In this document: piece after piece, positions 5,715 to 12,608 of the stretch
Layout of the letters: the number at the start of each line of letters is the position of its first letter
Position numbering within the stretch: the stretch's first letter is position 1
NCBI GenBank assembly: GCA_910588415.1
Contig: CAJUPK010000006.1
Location: 18,274 to 32,338 of the forward strand
Source: an uncultured Oscillospiraceae bacterium
GTDB lineage: Bacteria > Bacillota > Clostridia > Oscillospirales > Acutalibacteraceae
Length of the DNA stretch: 14,065 nucleotides
Reading direction: 5' to 3'
Position numbers and translations under genes: made by a program
The notes under the pieces: generated by a model
Told to the model about the DNA's origin: nothing
Databases searched by the model: none
The model's input: the letters and a program-made list of their open reading frames with translations, nothing else

Positions 5715-6410
5715 ATGATTTTCAGCGTGATTCGTACCATCATGTCCGGCCACAATGTGGACGTGTCCTATGTCATCGCCCAGGTGGCGGCCATCATTTT
5801 TGTCATCCTGTGTATTCTGCCCCTGCACGAGTTTGCCCACGGCTGGGTGGCGGGCAAGCTGGGGGACCCCACCGCCCGGCTGGAGCGCCGCCTGACCCTG
5901 AATCCCCTGGCCAGCGTGGACCCCATGGGCACCCTGTGGCTGTTCCTCTTTGGCTTTGGCTGGGCCAAGCCTGTGCCGGTCAACCCCCGGTACTTCCGCA
6001 AGCCCAAGCGGGACATGGCCATTGTGGCTGTGGCGGGGCCGGTCTCCAATCTGCTGGCCGGGCTGGCAGGGGCCTTTTTGCTCTATGGCCTGGTTGCCTT
6101 TACCACCTACAACGGGGTTACGGGCTTTCTTGCGAATGTACTCAACTATTATGTGACCGTCAATGTAACTCTGGCGGCCTTTAATCTGCTGCCCATCCCG
6201 CCCCTGGACGGCTCCCGGATTTTAGGGGCCTTTCTCAGCGACCGGGCCCTGGCGGCCTATTACCGCTATCAAAACATCTTTGTGATGGTGCTGTTTGTGC
6301 TGATGTTCTCCGGGGCCTTCTCCGGCCCCCTGTACGCGGTGGAGAACCTGCTGACCCAGGGCATCTCCTGGATAGCGGCTCTGCCCTTCCGGCTGTTGGG
6401 CGTGCTGTGA
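5715..6410 (+). CDS. Site-2 protease family (M50) membrane metalloprotease
   Basis: A 231-residue polytopic protein. The HExxH zinc motif is HEFAH at residues 38-42, inside a hydrophobic helix (AAIIFVILCILPLHEFAHGW). The second metal-ligand motif, NLLPIPPLDG with Asp165, is at 157-166. A further helix pair lies at 101-128 (MAIVAVAGPVSNLLAGLAG) and another at 188-205. This is the compact M50B group (as in B. subtilis YwhC-like proteins), which cleaves substrates within the membrane; its substrate in Clostridia is not established. AGAAAGGA at about 5697-5703 supports the start. It is the first gene of a + strand block and its stop overlaps the scpA start. Confidence 0.93.
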   Translation: MIFSVIRTIMSGHNVDVSYVIAQVAAIIFVILCILPLHEFAHGWVAGKLGDPTARLERRLTLNPLASVDPMGTLWLFLFGFGWAKPVPVNPRYFRKPKRDMAIVAVAGPVSNLLAGLAGAFLLYGLVAFTTYNGVTGFLANVLNYYVTVNVTLAAFNLLPIPPLDGSRILGAFLSDRALAAYYRYQNIFVMVLFVLMFSGAFSGPLYAVENLLTQGISWIAALPFRLLGVL

Positions 6411-7144
6411 TGGAGAAGCTGCAGTATAAGCTGGAGGTTTTTGAGGGCCCCCTGGACCTGCTGCTGGCCCTGGTGGCCAAAAACAAGATCGATATTTACG
6501 ACATTCCCATTGCCCTGCTGCTGGAACAGTATATGGAGCAGATTGACCTGATGCGGGAGGCGGACCTGGATGTGGCCAGCGAGTTTTTGGAAATGGCCGC
6601 CCGGCTGGTGTATATCAAAACCCTGTCCCTGCTGCCCCGGCAGGAAGAGGAGGAGGACCCCCGGCTGGAGCTTACGGGCCTGCTGCTGGAGTACCAGCAG
6701 TGCAAAGAGGCTGCCGCCCTTCTGGGAGAGCGGGCCTCCTTTGACACAGTCACCCGTCCGGCGGAGGAGCTGCCCGCTGACTACACCTATAAGCGCATCC
6801 ACGACCCCCGGGAGCTGGGCCAGGCCCTGCGGGCCGCCTGGGGCAAGGGGAAAAGCCTGCTGCCCCCTAAGCCAGAGAGCTTCTCCGCCCTGGTAAGCGC
6901 CCGCATTGTGTCTGTCACCAGCCAAACCGTGTACGTGCTGCGGCTGCTGTGGCGGCGGGGGGCCATTGCCTACGACCGGCTGTTTGCGGAGAAAAGGGAC
7001 CGCTCGGCCCGGGTGGCGCTGTTTCTGGCTGTGCTGGAGCTGGTGAAGAGCCGCCGGGTGCGGGTAGAGGGCGAGGGCGGCGGCTGCCAGGTGCGGCTGC
7101 TGCCCCGAAACCGGGACACAGGCCCTGGCCAGAGGGCAGGGTGA
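6410..7144 (+). CDS. scpA: Segregation and condensation protein A (kleisin)
   Basis: 244 residues. The N-terminus MEKLQYKLEVFEGPLDLLL is the ScpA signature; residues up to about 80 form the helical domain that binds the Smc neck, followed by an acidic linker (RQEEEEDPR). Residues about 165-230 form the C-terminal winged-helix part that binds the Smc head cap. ScpA bridges the two heads of the Smc dimer and, with ScpB, builds the condensin that compacts and segregates the chromosome. The ATG at 6410 overlaps the upstream stop as TGATG, indicating translational coupling; a GTG at 6407 in frame is a less likely start. There is an 80-base gap before scpB. Confidence 0.95.
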   Translation: MEKLQYKLEVFEGPLDLLLALVAKNKIDIYDIPIALLLEQYMEQIDLMREADLDVASEFLEMAARLVYIKTLSLLPRQEEEEDPRLELTGLLLEYQQCKEAAALLGERASFDTVTRPAEELPADYTYKRIHDPRELGQALRAAWGKGKSLLPPKPESFSALVSARIVSVTSQTVYVLRLLWRRGAIAYDRLFAEKRDRSARVALFLAVLELVKSRRVRVEGEGGGCQVRLLPRNRDTGPGQRAG

Positions 7145-7224
7145 AACATGGAAAGGAAGAAGCGTGCCGGACCCAGGGGGACTTTCCCTTTACAGGGGGG
7201 ATTCGGTATGAGAGGGCGGTGACT

Positions 7225-7824
7225 ATGGAGAAAGACGAGCTGACAGGCAAGGCCGAGGCCATCCTCTTTGCCGGGGGAGAGCCTGTGGCCCTGGACCGGA
7301 TGGCCCAGGTGCTGGGGGTGCGGACCTACGCGGTGGAGGAGGCCGTTGCCCGGCTGCAGGAGAAGTACAACACCCCTCACAGCGGGGTCCACCTGCTGCT
7401 GCTGGGGGACAGCGCCCAGTTCTGCACCAACCCGGCCTATATAGAGCCTGTGCGGGAGGTCCTGGACCTAAAGCGCAACACGCCCCTGTCCCAGGCGGCC
7501 ATGGAGGTGCTGGCCGTGGTGGCCTATAACCAGCCGGTGACCAAAGCCTTTGTAGAGCAGGTCCGGGGGGTGGACTGCTCCGGCGTGGTGGGCAGCCTGG
7601 TGCAGAAGGGCCTGCTGGAAGAGCGGGGGCGGCTGGAGCTGCCCGGCAGGCCGCTGCTGTACGGCACCACAGAGAACTTTTTGCGCTGTTTCCAGCTGGC
7701 CTCCATTGACCAGCTGCCCCCTGCCCCCGGCCAGGATGAAGAGGGCGGGGAAGAGGAAGGGGACGGCGACAGCAGCGGGGAGGACGACGGAGAACCCGAG
7801 CAAACCCGGCTGATGGAGACCTGA
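7225..7824 (+). CDS. scpB: Segregation and condensation protein B
   Basis: 199 residues. MEKDELTGKAEAILFAGGEPVALDRMAQVLGV is typical of the first winged helix of ScpB. The second winged helix contains the conserved LSQAAMEVLAVVAYNQPVTKAFVEQVRGVD, then GLLEERGRLELPGRPLLYGTTENFLRCF. ScpB dimers clamp the ScpA middle region in the Smc-ScpAB complex. The C-terminus (about 166-199) is a strongly acidic, Gly-rich tail (EEGGEEEGDGD), commonly seen but variable in the family. The ATG at 7225 is chosen because the family fold starts there and GAGGGCGGTG lies just upstream; the open frame extends back to 6949 only because of high GC, and that part overlaps scpA. Confidence 0.94.
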   Translation: MEKDELTGKAEAILFAGGEPVALDRMAQVLGVRTYAVEEAVARLQEKYNTPHSGVHLLLLGDSAQFCTNPAYIEPVREVLDLKRNTPLSQAAMEVLAVVAYNQPVTKAFVEQVRGVDCSGVVGSLVQKGLLEERGRLELPGRPLLYGTTENFLRCFQLASIDQLPPAPGQDEEGGEEEGDGDSSGEDDGEPEQTRLMET

Positions 7825-7880
7825 TTTCCGGGGGCAGGCAAGAAGGGGAAACAACACCACAAGGAAAGGGGAGAGGAGCC

Positions 7881-8516
7881 GTGCTGGCGCTGTACATTGT
7901 TCTGGGAATTCTGCTGCTCCCGGTGGTGCTTGCCTGCTTTCCGGTGTCCTTCCGGCTGGGCTTTCAGCAGGAATTTTCCCTGGAGCTGGGGTACTTGTTC
8001 TGGCGGATTCCCCTGCTGCCCAGCCAGGAGGCCCCGGAGGAAGAGGAGCCCCCGGAAGAGGAGAAGCCGGAGGAGGAACCCCCGGAGAAAAAGCCCAGCG
8101 GGGCGGCAGACCGGATAAAGCAGGCCCTGAAGCGGGAGGGCCTGGGGGGCTTTCTCCAGACCCTGGGAGAGCTGGTCCAGCTGGCGGGCCAGGCCACGGC
8201 AGGCGTCCTCCGGGGCCTGCGGCTAAGGGAGTTTGACCTGTACCTGTGCCTGCCCGGGGCCGGGGACGCGGCGGCGGCGGCCCTGCTGTACGGCAAGGCG
8301 TCGGCAGGGGTGTACGCCCTCTATGGGGTGCTGCTGGGCCTTCTGCCCTGCAAAAAGACAGGGGTGACCGTGGACCTGGACTATGACGGCGCAGAGAGCC
8401 GGATACGCTTTACGGCAGAGCTGTCCATCCGGCCCATCCGGGTGCTGCGAGAGGCCCTTTGGCTGCTGCTGAAAAGCCTGCGGCCCCTAAAAAGGCTGCT
8501 GGGAAAGCACGGCTGA
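7881..8516 (+). CDS. DUF2953-family membrane-anchored protein
   Basis: 211 residues starting at GTG 7881, with AAGGGGAGAGGAG just upstream. A single hydrophobic helix (about 2-20) anchors the N-terminus. A strongly acidic, Pro-rich stretch follows (about 50-75, EEEEPPEEEKPEEE), then a conserved C-terminal region with the family-like pattern VDLDYDGAESRIRFTAELSIRP. DUF2953 proteins have no known biochemical role. In many Clostridia they sit between scpB and sporulation genes such as gerW/ytfJ. Here the neighbour is rluB directly, so the sporulation genes usually found in this block are absent. Assignment rests on position, size and the C-terminal pattern. Confidence 0.8.
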   Translation: MLALYIVLGILLLPVVLACFPVSFRLGFQQEFSLELGYLFWRIPLLPSQEAPEEEEPPEEEKPEEEPPEKKPSGAADRIKQALKREGLGGFLQTLGELVQLAGQATAGVLRGLRLREFDLYLCLPGAGDAAAAALLYGKASAGVYALYGVLLGLLPCKKTGVTVDLDYDGAESRIRFTAELSIRPIRVLREALWLLLKSLRPLKRLLGKHG

Positions 8517-8557
8517 ATGGCCCGGCCGCTTCAGGAGCGCGGCATAGGGTATGGGTG

Positions 8558-8573
8558 TTATATACGTTATATA
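8558..8573. promoter_or_regulatory. AT-rich dyad between the DUF2953 and rluB genes
   Basis: TATATA-CGT-TATATA (8559-8573), also readable as 9-base tandem units (TTATATACG, TTATATAGG, AGATATACA), lies in otherwise very GC-rich DNA 90 bases before rluB. It could be an operator or part of an internal promoter; no clean -35/-10 pair is visible. Confidence 0.35.
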
Positions 8574-8663
8574 GGAGATATACAGGAAATAGAGTCTATA
8601 CAAAATACAGGGGCGGAACCAGGGCGGCACAATCCCGGCGGCTCTGCCCAAGGAGGTTTGACA

Positions 8664-9524
8664 ATGGCGCAGGCAGAACGGCTGCAAAAGCTGCTGGCCC
8701 AGGCGGGCCTGGCCTCCCGGCGCAAGGCGGAGGAACTCATCGCCCAGGGGCGGGTAACGGTCAACGGCAGGCCAGCCAAGCTGGGCGACAGCGCGGTTCC
8801 TGGCCGGGACTTGGTGGCTGTGGACGGCCAGCGGCTGGCCCAGCCCCAGGAGAAGCTCTACTATGCCCTGCACAAGCCCCGGGGCTTTGTAACCACCCTG
8901 GAGGACGAGCGGGGCCGCAAATGCGTGGCCATGCTGACAAAGGACCTGCCCGGCCGGGTGTACCCGGTGGGGCGGCTGGACAAGGACTCGGAGGGGCTGC
9001 TGCTGCTCACCAACGACGGGGCCTTTGCCAACGGGGTGGCCCATCCCAGCACCCATGTGGCCAAAACCTACCGGGTGACCCTGCGGCCAGGGGTCAGCGA
9101 GGAGCAGCTGGTGCGGATGAGCACAGGGATTCTGGTGGAGGGCCGCATGACCGCCCCGGCCAAAGTGCGGGTGCTGGAGCAGCAGCCGGGCCGGGCCGTG
9201 GTGGAGATTGTGCTGTATGAGGGGCGCAACCGGGAGATCCGCAAAATGTGCCAGGTCCTGGGCCTGGAGGTGGCCCGGCTGAAGCGCATTGCCGTGGGCC
9301 CGGTGCGCCTGGGGATGCTGCCCCAGGGCCAGTGCCGGGAGCTGACCAAAGAGGAGGTGCGGGGCCTGCTGGCGGAAAGCGCCAAACAGGCCAAAAGCCA
9401 CGCCCGGCCCGCCCAAAGCCAGAAGAACCCGAAGAGCCCAAAGGGTTCCGGCGGCCGTAACGGCCCCCCCAGCCGGGGCGGCTCCCCAGGCGGGTCCAAG
9501 AGAAGAAAGCCGGGGGGTAAATAG
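8664..9524 (+). CDS. rluB: Pseudouridine synthase, RluB/RsuA family
   Basis: 286 residues. An S4 RNA-binding domain at about 4-50 (RLQKLLAQAGLASRRKAEELI) is followed by the RsuA/RluB/E/F catalytic domain. The catalytic Asp is D106 in GRLDKDSEGLLLLTNDG; downstream are K-x-Y-R-V and the EGRNREIRKMCQVLG motif. It isomerises a specific uridine, for RluB in 23S rRNA helix 80 near the peptidyl-transferase centre. The tail (about 241-286) is a basic, Gly/Ser/Pro-rich extension that probably contacts RNA. AAGGAGG at 8650-8656, seven bases before the ATG, fixes the start. An in-frame ATG directly after the DUF2953 stop (8517) would add 49 unconserved residues and is rejected. Last gene of the block. 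Confidence 0.93.
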   Translation: MAQAERLQKLLAQAGLASRRKAEELIAQGRVTVNGRPAKLGDSAVPGRDLVAVDGQRLAQPQEKLYYALHKPRGFVTTLEDERGRKCVAMLTKDLPGRVYPVGRLDKDSEGLLLLTNDGAFANGVAHPSTHVAKTYRVTLRPGVSEEQLVRMSTGILVEGRMTAPAKVRVLEQQPGRAVVEIVLYEGRNREIRKMCQVLGLEVARLKRIAVGPVRLGMLPQGQCRELTKEEVRGLLAESAKQAKSHARPAQSQKNPKSPKGSGGRNGPPSRGGSPGGSKRRKPGGK

Positions 9525-9544
9525 AGAGGAAAACAGGGCAGAGC

Positions 9545-9589
9545 AAAAGCCGGACCCCCTTTCCCGCATGGGAGGGGGTCCGGCTTTTT
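9545..9589. terminator. Bidirectional terminator between rluB and feoB
   Basis: Arms AAAAGCCGGACCCCCT and AGGGGGTCCGGCTTTTT with a short loop give a very strong hairpin followed by T5 on the + strand and T4 on the minus strand. It serves the convergent rluB and feoB transcripts. Confidence 0.95.
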
Positions 9590-9610
9590 GGGGGGCGGGC
9601 AGGGGGACGC

Positions 9611-11788
9611 TTACCCCAGGCCCAAAAGGGAGCACAGGGTGTGTACCCCCAGGCACAGGCCCAGCCCGCACAGGGTGGGAATGGCCACAGCCGCCCCGGT
9701 CCACTTCCAGCTGCCGCTCTCCTTTTGAATGGTGAGACAGGTGGTGGAGCAAGGCCAGTGCATCAGGGTGAAGATCACCACGCACAGGGCCGTGACCCAG
9801 GTCCAGCCATTGTCCACCAGCAGGGCCCGCAGGGCAGTCAGGTCGCTCATCTCCACCAGGCTGCCCTGGGCCAGATAGGCCATCACAATGAGAGGAATCA
9901 CAATCTCATTGGCAGGCAGGCCCAAAATAAAGGCCAGCAGAATAACCCCGTCCAGGCCGAAGAGCTGGGCAAAGGGGTCCAGGGCCCCTGCGCACAGGGA
10001 CAGCAGAGAGGCCCCCTGGACCTGCACATTGGCCAGCAGCCAGATCACCAGCCCTGCCGGAGCCGCCACAGAGGCTGCCCGGCCCAGCACAAAGAGGGTG
10101 CGGTCCAGAATGGAGCGGACCAGCACTTTGCCGATTTGGGGGCGGCGGTAGGGGGGCAGCTCCAGGGTGAAGGAACTGGGGGCGCCTTTCAGCAAAGTGA
10201 CAGACAGCAGCTTGGAGACCGCAAAGGTCATGGCCAGCCCCAGGCCAATCACCGCCACCAGCAGCAGGGCAGACAGCACAGAGGCCCCCAGGCTTCCCCC
10301 TGCCGAAGCAGCAGCCCCTGTGCCGGCAAAGAACATGGCGATGAGAGAGATGAGCATGGGCAGCCGCCCGTTGCAGGGCACAAAGCTGTTGGTCAGCATG
10401 GCGATCAGCCGCTCCCGGGGGGAGTCGATGATCCGGCAGCCCACCACCCCGGCCGCGTTGCAGCCAAAGCCCATGCAGGTAGTAAGCGCCTGCTTTCCGC
10501 AGGCCCCGCAGCAGTGGAAGCAGCGGTCCAGGTTAAAGGCCACCCGGGGCAGGTAGCCCAGGTCTTCCAGCAGGGTGAACAGGGGGAAGAAGATGGCCAT
10601 AGGGGGCAGCATCACGGCCACCACCCAGGCCAGGGTTTTGTACATGCCGTCCACCACCAGGCCCTGCAGCCAGGGGGCTGCGCCCAGGGCGGCAAACAGA
10701 TCGCCCAGCCGGTCGCCCAGCCAGAACAGGCCCTGGCTGAGCAGCTGGGAGGGGTAGTTGGCCCCGGTGATGGTGAGCCAGAACACCCCCAGCAGCAGAA
10801 GCAGCATAATGGGAAAGCCCGTAAGGGGGCTGGTGAGCAGGCGGTCCAGCTTCCGGTCCCGGGGGCTGTACCCCCCGGCAGAGGACTGGGTGACAGCCTG
10901 GGCCAGCTCCTCGGCCCGGCGCACCGTGGCAGCGGCCATCTGGTCCCGCAGGCTCTCGGGGTCCAGGGTGCTTTGGGCCAGAACCCGCTGGACCCGGGGG
11001 TCCTGTTGGGGAGCGGCCCCCAGGGTCTTGGTCAGTCCGGCAAGCAGAGTGGGGTCAACGCCAGCCAGCAGCTGCACGGCCAGCCACCGGGCAGGGAGAA
11101 GCCCCTGGGAAAGGTCTTGGGCAGCAGGCAGCAGGGCCTCTATCAGCGCCTCGGCCTCTGGGCTGTAGCGGACGGCAGGCTCTGCCGGGACGGGTAGGAG
11201 AGAGGCCGCCAGGCGGCTGACCTGCTCCATAAGCTCCCCAAGGCCCTGGCCCTCCCGGGCGGCAGCGCCCACCACAGGCACGCCCAGCAGGGCAGAGAGC
11301 TTGGGCAGGTCCACCGCCACCCCCTTGCGCCGGGCCTCGTCCAGCAGGTTCACGCAGACCACCGTGTTGGGGGTGATCTCCAGCACCTGAAGCACCAGGT
11401 TCAGGTTGCGCTCCAGGCAGGTGGCGTCGCAGACCACCACCACGCAGTCCGCCCGGCAGCCGGAGCCGCCGTCCTCTCCGCCAAAGCAGAGGAAGTCCCG
11501 GGCAGCCTCCTCCTCTGCGGAGTGGGCCTGCAGGGAGTAACAGCCGGGCAGGTCCACCAGCACGTAGTTTTTGCCCGCAAACAGGCAGCTGCCCTGGGCG
11601 TTGGTGACGGTCTTGCCGGGCCAGTTGCCTGTGTGCTGCCGCAGGCCTGTCAAACCATTAAACACCGTGCTCTTGCCCACATTGGGGTTGCCAGCCAGGG
11701 CCACCACCTGGTCCTCCGGCGTTTTTTTCTGAATGACCAGCTGTGTACCGGCTGCTCCCCGTCCGGTAGAATCCTTTGAAAGTCCCAT
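9611..11788 (-). CDS. feoB: Ferrous iron transport protein B
   Basis: 725 residues, within the usual FeoB range. The N-terminal G domain has G1 GNPNVGKST (33-41), G2 around HTGNWPGKT (52-60), G3 DLPG (79-82) and G4 NLLD (147-150). A helical guanine-dissociation region follows (about 200-315). The membrane part starts near 325 and carries the two Gate repeats: MGFGCNAAGVVGCRIID...SFVPCNGRLP (439-477) and LPANEIVIPL...HWPCSTTC (624-684). It moves Fe(II) across the inner membrane under GTPase control. The tract DRCFHCCGACGKQ (421-432) is Cys-rich. Its start is six bases after the feoA stop, so feoA and feoB are co-transcribed. No separate FeoC or Cys-rich FeoB-associated gene follows. Strong codon bias creates long shadow ORFs on the + strand. 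Confidence 0.97.
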   Translation of the reverse strand: MGLSKDSTGRGAAGTQLVIQKKTPEDQVVALAGNPNVGKSTVFNGLTGLRQHTGNWPGKTVTNAQGSCLFAGKNYVLVDLPGCYSLQAHSAEEEAARDFLCFGGEDGGSGCRADCVVVVCDATCLERNLNLVLQVLEITPNTVVCVNLLDEARRKGVAVDLPKLSALLGVPVVGAAAREGQGLGELMEQVSRLAASLLPVPAEPAVRYSPEAEALIEALLPAAQDLSQGLLPARWLAVQLLAGVDPTLLAGLTKTLGAAPQQDPRVQRVLAQSTLDPESLRDQMAAATVRRAEELAQAVTQSSAGGYSPRDRKLDRLLTSPLTGFPIMLLLLLGVFWLTITGANYPSQLLSQGLFWLGDRLGDLFAALGAAPWLQGLVVDGMYKTLAWVVAVMLPPMAIFFPLFTLLEDLGYLPRVAFNLDRCFHCCGACGKQALTTCMGFGCNAAGVVGCRIIDSPRERLIAMLTNSFVPCNGRLPMLISLIAMFFAGTGAAASAGGSLGASVLSALLLVAVIGLGLAMTFAVSKLLSVTLLKGAPSSFTLELPPYRRPQIGKVLVRSILDRTLFVLGRAASVAAPAGLVIWLLANVQVQGASLLSLCAGALDPFAQLFGLDGVILLAFILGLPANEIVIPLIVMAYLAQGSLVEMSDLTALRALLVDNGWTWVTALCVVIFTLMHWPCSTTCLTIQKESGSWKWTGAAVAIPTLCGLGLCLGVHTLCSLLGLG

Positions 11789-11794
11789 AGCCGT

Positions 11795-12139
11795 CTACTC
11801 CGCCGCGGGCGCCGCAGTGGGTGCCGGGGAGGGCGCGGCTCCGGCCTGGGCTTCTAAGGGGACGGTCACAGAGACTGTGTCCGCGTCACACCGGCGCAGG
11901 GCAATCACCGCGCCCCGTATCAGGTAGGCGCAGGGGTCGCCCAGCGGGCTGGCGCCCAGACACTCCACCTGGGTGCCCTCGATCAGCCCCAGGTCCTGAA
12001 AACGCCGCCGCAAAGGGCTGTCCCCGCAAAGGCTTGTCACCTGGGCGGTCTGCCCCCGCAGAAGCCCGGAAAGCTTCTGCCCTGGCGGTAGTGGGTACAT
12101 TTCATATAGCGCATGGCAAAGGGCGCATGGGCTGCGCAT
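11795..12139 (-). CDS. feoA: FeoA family protein, extended at both ends
   Basis: 114 residues; the core (about 23-95, LSGLLRGQTAQVTSL...RRRFQDLGLIEGTQVECLG...LIRGAVIALRR) is the SH3-like FeoA fold that binds FeoB and supports iron uptake. FeoA proteins are usually about 75-85 residues. Here an N-terminal extension MRSPCALCHALYEMYPLPPGQ contains a CxxCH motif, and the C-terminus adds about 20 Ala/Pro-rich residues. The ATG at 12139 has GGGAG nine bases upstream, supporting the longer start; Met14 is an alternative without a clear site. The cysteines suggest possible metal or redox sensing, which is inference; no signal peptide is present, so it is not a c-type cytochrome. Confidence 0.92.
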   Translation of the reverse strand: MRSPCALCHALYEMYPLPPGQKLSGLLRGQTAQVTSLCGDSPLRRRFQDLGLIEGTQVECLGASPLGDPCAYLIRGAVIALRRCDADTVSVTVPLEAQAGAAPSPAPTAAPAAE

Positions 12140-12166
12140 GATTCATCAGCTCCCGAATAAGTTAGG

Positions 12167-12352
12167 TTGGAGAAAAAAACTTTCTCATTCACCACTATAT
12201 TCCGCTTGTACCATCTTGTGACAGACAGGGAGGACAACACAGGCAGCCAGACCCAGAAGAATGGGCTTGAGAGCAGCCGCAAAAGCGTTGCCGGATTTTT
12301 TGAAAAACTGGCGGAGAAGCAAGCGGACCGCCGGGTTGGTCTGCCCGCTTGA
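12167..12352 (+). other. Ambiguous short ORF, possibly not a gene
   Basis: A 61-codon frame from TTG 12167 to 12352 ends in FFEKLAEKQADRRVGLPA and is followed about 50 bases later by a bidirectional terminator. It has no good ribosome binding site, overlaps the feoAB promoter and begins with a rare start codon. On the opposite strand another frame reads as a short membrane-like peptide (AALKPILLGLAACVVLPVC) without any ATG. I cannot decide that either is expressed. Confidence 0.2.
12170..12199 (-). promoter_or_regulatory. Probable feoAB promoter and operator region
   Basis: On the minus strand TATAGT (12194-12199) is a good -10 with a weak -35 (GTCACA, 17 bases upstream). The dyad GAGAAA...TTTCTC at 12170-12186 falls near the predicted transcription start, and AACCTAA, similar to a DtxR-type half-site, lies just downstream (about 12162-12168). 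Iron control is expected for feo genes, but no full Fur or DtxR box is visible. Confidence 0.35.
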
Positions 12353-12398
12353 CGAGAGGCAAAGTCCCCCAGGCCATGCGCGATGGCCCCTTCTGATG

Positions 12399-12439
12399 AA
12401 AAGCCCGCCCCCGCTGTGATGGGGGCGGGCCTGCTTTTA
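12399..12439. terminator. Bidirectional terminator
   Basis: GCCCGCCCCC (12403-12412) and GGGGGCGGGC (12421-12430) with an 8-base loop; CTTTTAT follows on the + strand and TTTTCATC on the minus strand. It would stop readthrough from the coiled-coil gene into feoAB, or any + strand transcript from the 12167-12352 region. Confidence 0.85.
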
Positions 12440-12442
12440 TCT

Positions 12443-12554
12443 TAGGGCGTGTTCCCATAAGCGTTCACACGCGTCTTTCGGACAATTTTTGCCTTGAAGC
12501 TGGCAAAAATTTGTTCCCAAATCCCCCATGCTCAGCGTATGGGAACACGCCCTA
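12443..12554. mobile_element. MITE-like element with perfect 17-bp terminal inverted repeats
   Basis: TAGGGCGTGTTCCCATA at 12443-12459 and its exact reverse complement at 12538-12554 bound a 112-bp non-coding element. An inner foldback pairs CAATTTTTGCC with GGCAAAAATTTG (about 12483-12513). If the outermost TA is counted as target duplication, the element is GGGCGTG...CACGCCC between TA dinucleotides, as for IS630/mariner-type insertions. It encodes no transposase, so it would be moved in trans. The family assignment is inference. Confidence 0.75.
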
Positions 12555-12557
12555 GAA

Positions 12558-12600
12558 AACGCCTCTATGCTGTCTGGCTGTAAGCAGAGAGGGATTTTTT
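12558..12600. terminator. Bidirectional terminator after the coiled-coil gene
   Basis: CCTCT-A-TGCT and AGCA-G-AGAGG (12562-12592) form a stem with a 1x1 mismatch. On the minus strand it is followed by CGTTTTC, 17 bases past the coiled-coil stop; on the + strand by GATTTTTT. Confidence 0.75.
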
Positions 12601-12608
12601 GCGGGAAG

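Noticed and set aside
5345..5755. N-terminal extension of rpmB to 199 residues
   Set aside because: It would run through both divergent promoters; L28 is complete at 62 residues with its own ribosome binding site.
6949..7224. Extended start of scpB inside scpA
   Set aside because: The extra residues are Gly/Pro/Arg-rich and unlike ScpB; the family N-terminus begins at 7225.
8517..8663. Extended start of rluB right after the DUF2953 stop (TGAATG)
   Set aside because: The S4 domain begins at 8664 behind a consensus AAGGAGG; the extra 49 residues are translated from AT-rich regulatory-looking DNA.
9641..11197. 518-codon open frame on the + strand opposite feoB
   Set aside because: Gln/His/Gly-rich shadow of feoB, which carries all its motifs on the minus strand.
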